Of a stretch of 6,181 nucleotides of DNA, positions 6,103 to 6,181 are shown one piece after another. The translations under genes were made by a program, and so were the position numbers. Origin of the DNA: JBKHHU01 sp046539045 (GTDB taxonomy: Bacteria; Planctomycetota; Phycisphaerae; SM23-33). Location: contig JBKHHU010000197.1 in the NCBI GenBank assembly GCA_046539045.1, forward strand, positions 1 to 6,181, written 5' to 3'. Positions within the stretch are counted from its first letter, which is position 1. The number at the start of each line of letters is the position of its first letter. The notes under the pieces are model-generated. The model searched no databases. It was not told the origin of the DNA and saw nothing but the letters and a program-made list of their open reading frames with translations.

Positions 6103-6181
6103 CACCAATGCAGGCAGAAAAGCTCGGCCAGGCTCTGGCGACCGTGGCTGCTTGCTCGAACCCCTACGGGGCCGGCGGCAG
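6090..6181 (+). CDS. Possible 5' end (or remnant) of an unidentified gene at the right edge
   Basis: A frame opens at ATG 6090 (inside the CAGAT repeat) or, more plausibly, at ATG 6108 just after it, and stays open to the window edge. From 6108 it reads MQAEKLGQALATVAACSNPY followed by G-A-G-G. Third positions are mostly G or C, as in real genes here, but there is no clear Shine-Dalgarno site and only 24 codons are visible. The NPYGxG motif recalls the C-terminal part of UDP-N-acetylglucosamine 2-epimerases; at a gene start that would be odd and would suggest a remnant or coincidence. Minus-strand frames are also open here, so the call is weak. Confidence 0.2.
   Translation, partial: MNADSPMQAEKLGQALATVAACSNPYGAGG

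Larger units (their letters stand above)
5739..6181. other. Intergenic region without a convincing complete gene, rich in short-period repeats
   Basis: The 443 bases after the large gene hold no complete ORF I can support. Frames open here are read through the repeats and give low-complexity peptides (such as HKGLEDHKDHEGF). The first 90 bases include a weak hairpin (CCGCC at 5755-5759 with GGTGG at 5771-5775, GTAT/ATAC inside) but no T-run, so I do not call a terminator. From 5832 to 6102 the DNA is mostly the repeat modules described separately. The last 80 bases may contain the start of another gene. Confidence 0.6.

Noticed and set aside
6161..6171. CCCC-TAC-GGGG mini-hairpin
   Set aside because: Four base pairs in GC-rich DNA, possibly inside a coding frame; no further support.

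Overview
The window looks like bacterial chromosome from a GC-rich, polysaccharide-degrading organism. I favour Planctomycetota or a PVC-group relative, for three reasons: two large exported heparinase II/III-like proteins lie side by side, one of them carries an unusual multidomain extension, and short-period 'CACRAAGRC / CACAGAG / CAGATGAACG' repeats fill an intergenic gap. I recall similar repeats from planctomycete and related environmental genomes. This assignment is an inference; there is no rRNA or other marker gene here.

Layout: positions 1-1803 on the minus strand hold the first 601 codons of a secreted heparinase II/III-like protein that runs off the left edge. Positions 1804-2003 are a 200-bp divergent control region. 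It contains a Shine-Dalgarno site for each gene, a possible -10 box for the left gene and three inverted repeats, one of them a perfect 7-3-7 palindrome. Positions 2004-5738 on the plus strand encode a complete 1244-residue secreted protein. It consists of a beta-rich N-terminal half of about 460 residues, a charged coiled-coil-like insert, and a full heparinase II/III-type module (alpha/alpha toroid plus beta-sandwich). Positions 5739-6181 hold no convincing complete gene. They carry a composite repeat of degenerate 9-mers in two inverted arms, followed by a 10-bp-period repeat, and then a possible gene start at the right edge.

The two genes share the same lyase-type motifs (a P/H-rich 'xxLFLT' or 'xxILVT' entry to the toroid, N-aromatic, and E-x-x-G-Y-x-x-Y). 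Both have signal peptides and they diverge from one short control region, so they probably act together outside the cytoplasm on an acidic (uronate-containing) polysaccharide. The substrate cannot be read from the sequence. I found no tRNA, rRNA, CRISPR array, insertion sequence or transposase, and nothing that proves a previously undescribed system. The most distinctive items are the composite architecture of the large protein, the palindromic control region and the nonamer repeat block.
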